A stretch of DNA of 64,000 nucleotides from Promethearchaeota archaeon (GTDB lineage Archaea; Asgardarchaeota; Lokiarchaeia; Sigyniarchaeales; SOKP01), in NCBI GenBank assembly GCA_019058245.1, contig JAHPZJ010000028.1, positions 160,403-224,402 on the forward strand. Direction: 5' to 3'. Of the stretch, positions 63,228 through 64,000 are shown piece by piece. The number at the start of each line of letters is the position of its first letter. Position 1 is the first letter of the stretch. Position numbers and translations under genes: made by a program. The notes beneath the pieces were generated by a model. It was not told where the DNA came from. It searched no databases and saw only the letters and a list, made by a program, of their open reading frames with translations.

Positions 63228-64000
63228 ATGTCTAATAGAGAAAATTTAGTTCAAAAAATAAATATCAAGAGTTTAATAAAAGATTTAATAAAATCTATAA
63301 AAAAAAAAGATTCTCAGCAAAAAGAGATGATGACAGAGAAGCTTATAAGCATTGGGAAACCTGCAGTAGAACCTCTTATCAAAATCTTAAACAATAAATA
63401 TAGGGAGATTTGTAATGAAATAACATATATACTTGGAAAGATTGGAGATTCGAGAGCAGTTGAACCTCTTATTCAAAATTTATATAATAATCGATCAGCA
63501 AGTAATGCGATTTTTGCTTTAGGAGAGATTGGAGATAAAAAGGCAGTAGAACCACTAATCCACACTTTAAATAAAGGAGGTAACATAGAATACAATGTAA
63601 GAATAGCCTTAGCACTTGGAAAGATTAGAGATCCGAGAGCAGTCAAACCTCTTGTCAATGCTTTATTTACTACGAACCAGATGTTAAGAAAAAGAGCTTT
63701 TGGGGCTTTAGAAGAAATAGGTGATCCAAGGGCAGTAAATCTACTAATTCAAGCTTTAAAGGATGAAAATAGAAATATTTTGGGTAGTAGAGCAAACAAT
63801 TATGAATTACTTCAAAGACATAGAAATAAATTCCTTTATGAAATCAGAGAACAAATCATTGAGGATATTGTAAATATTAAGTGTGACAATAAAGTTGAAG
63901 CTCTTATCCAAGCTTTAAAACATGAAAATTCTGGAGTTCGTAGAGGTTCAACAATAGCACTTGGGAAAATAGGAGACACAAGGGCAATCGAACCACTCAT
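63228..64000 (+). CDS. HEAT-repeat (PBS lyase type) protein, 3' truncated by the window
   Basis: ATG 63228 opens a frame that runs off the end of the window (257 codons seen). After ~25 polar residues, helical repeats of about 30 residues recur with the signature AVEPLIxxL...ALGKIGDxRA: GKPAVEPLIKIL, LGKIGDSRAVEPLI, LGEIGDKKAVEPLI, LGKIRDPRAVKPLV, LEEIGDPRAVNLLI and ALGKIGDTRAIEPL. These form an alpha-solenoid for protein-protein interaction. Partner unknown. Confidence 0.9.
   Translation, partial: MSNRENLVQKINIKSLIKDLIKSIKKKDSQQKEMMTEKLISIGKPAVEPLIKILNNKYREICNEITYILGKIGDSRAVEPLIQNLYNNRSASNAIFALGEIGDKKAVEPLIHTLNKGGNIEYNVRIALALGKIRDPRAVKPLVNALFTTNQMLRKRAFGALEEIGDPRAVNLLIQALKDENRNILGSRANNYELLQRHRNKFLYEIREQIIEDIVNIKCDNKVEALIQALKHENSGVRRGSTIALGKIGDTRAIEPL

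Noticed and set aside
1..64000. CRISPR array, rRNA, tRNA or intact insertion sequence
   Set aside because: I found no regularly spaced repeats, no conserved rRNA/tRNA elements and no transposase frame. The only multi-copy DNA noticed is the 92-bp pair and conserved codons of paralogous genes.

Overview
The window looks like a chromosomal segment of an archaeon, most plausibly an Asgard (Lokiarchaeia-like) lineage. The base composition is strongly AT-rich. Archaeal-type genes include treT, a three-gene purS/purQ/purL set, a site-2 protease with CBS domains and PadR regulators paired with ABC exporters. There is also a roadblock/LC7-like small protein and secreted proteins with a C-terminal helix plus Lys/Arg tail. 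No rRNA, tRNA, CRISPR array or intact transposase was recognised, so the lineage is an inference from gene content only.

Layout. 1-6.6 kb: the end of a P-type proton ATPase, a universal stress protein (UspA), a membrane M28 peptidase, a membrane-anchored alpha/beta hydrolase, an UspA remnant, a site-2 protease with CBS domains and a small membrane protein. 6.6-18 kb: carbohydrate metabolism, with treT and an otsA-otsB fusion, a small zinc ribbon, an HgdB-like protein, a coiled-coil protein, a GH13 enzyme and glmM-glmS. 18-22.5 kb: a three-gene run of FAD oxidase (GlcD/AGPS type), CCG-domain Fe-S protein and FGGY kinase. 22.7-27 kb: a hydrolase followed by three ASCH/PUA-like genes, one fused to acetyltransferase domains, and a membrane orphan. 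27-33 kb: a MazG-like gene, a DUF3795 gene, then purC, a small membrane gene and purSQL. 33-37.8 kb: an RGG/aromatic-rich transmembrane zinc-ribbon protein, a CBS membrane protein, a HAD phosphatase and an arylsulfotransferase-like propeller. 38-40 kb: two chemoreceptor-like proteins. 40-48 kb: PadR-hsp20, then two divergent ABC-2 export modules around a second PadR-type regulator. 48-64 kb: a secreted beta-lactamase-like protein, an RHH regulator, a ZIP transporter, a DUF6125 protein, an orphan N6-adenine methylase, unknowns, a methyltransferase bracketed by a 92-bp direct repeat, a nadE broken by one stop codon, a secreted protein, a coiled-coil protein, a roadblock-like protein, a P-loop kinase and a HEAT-repeat protein running off the end.

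Points most worth a second look: the GNAT-GNAT-ASCH/ASCH cluster; the AGPS-like oxidase/CCG/FGGY operon; the two adjacent chemoreceptors that differ by exactly three heptads in each arm of the signalling hairpin; the RGG transmembrane protein; the M28 peptidase interrupted by a membrane insertion; three genes whose conserved N-termini lack any ATG/GTG/TTG start; the single-stop nadE; and the 92-bp repeat. I ran no searches. Family names come from motif recognition.
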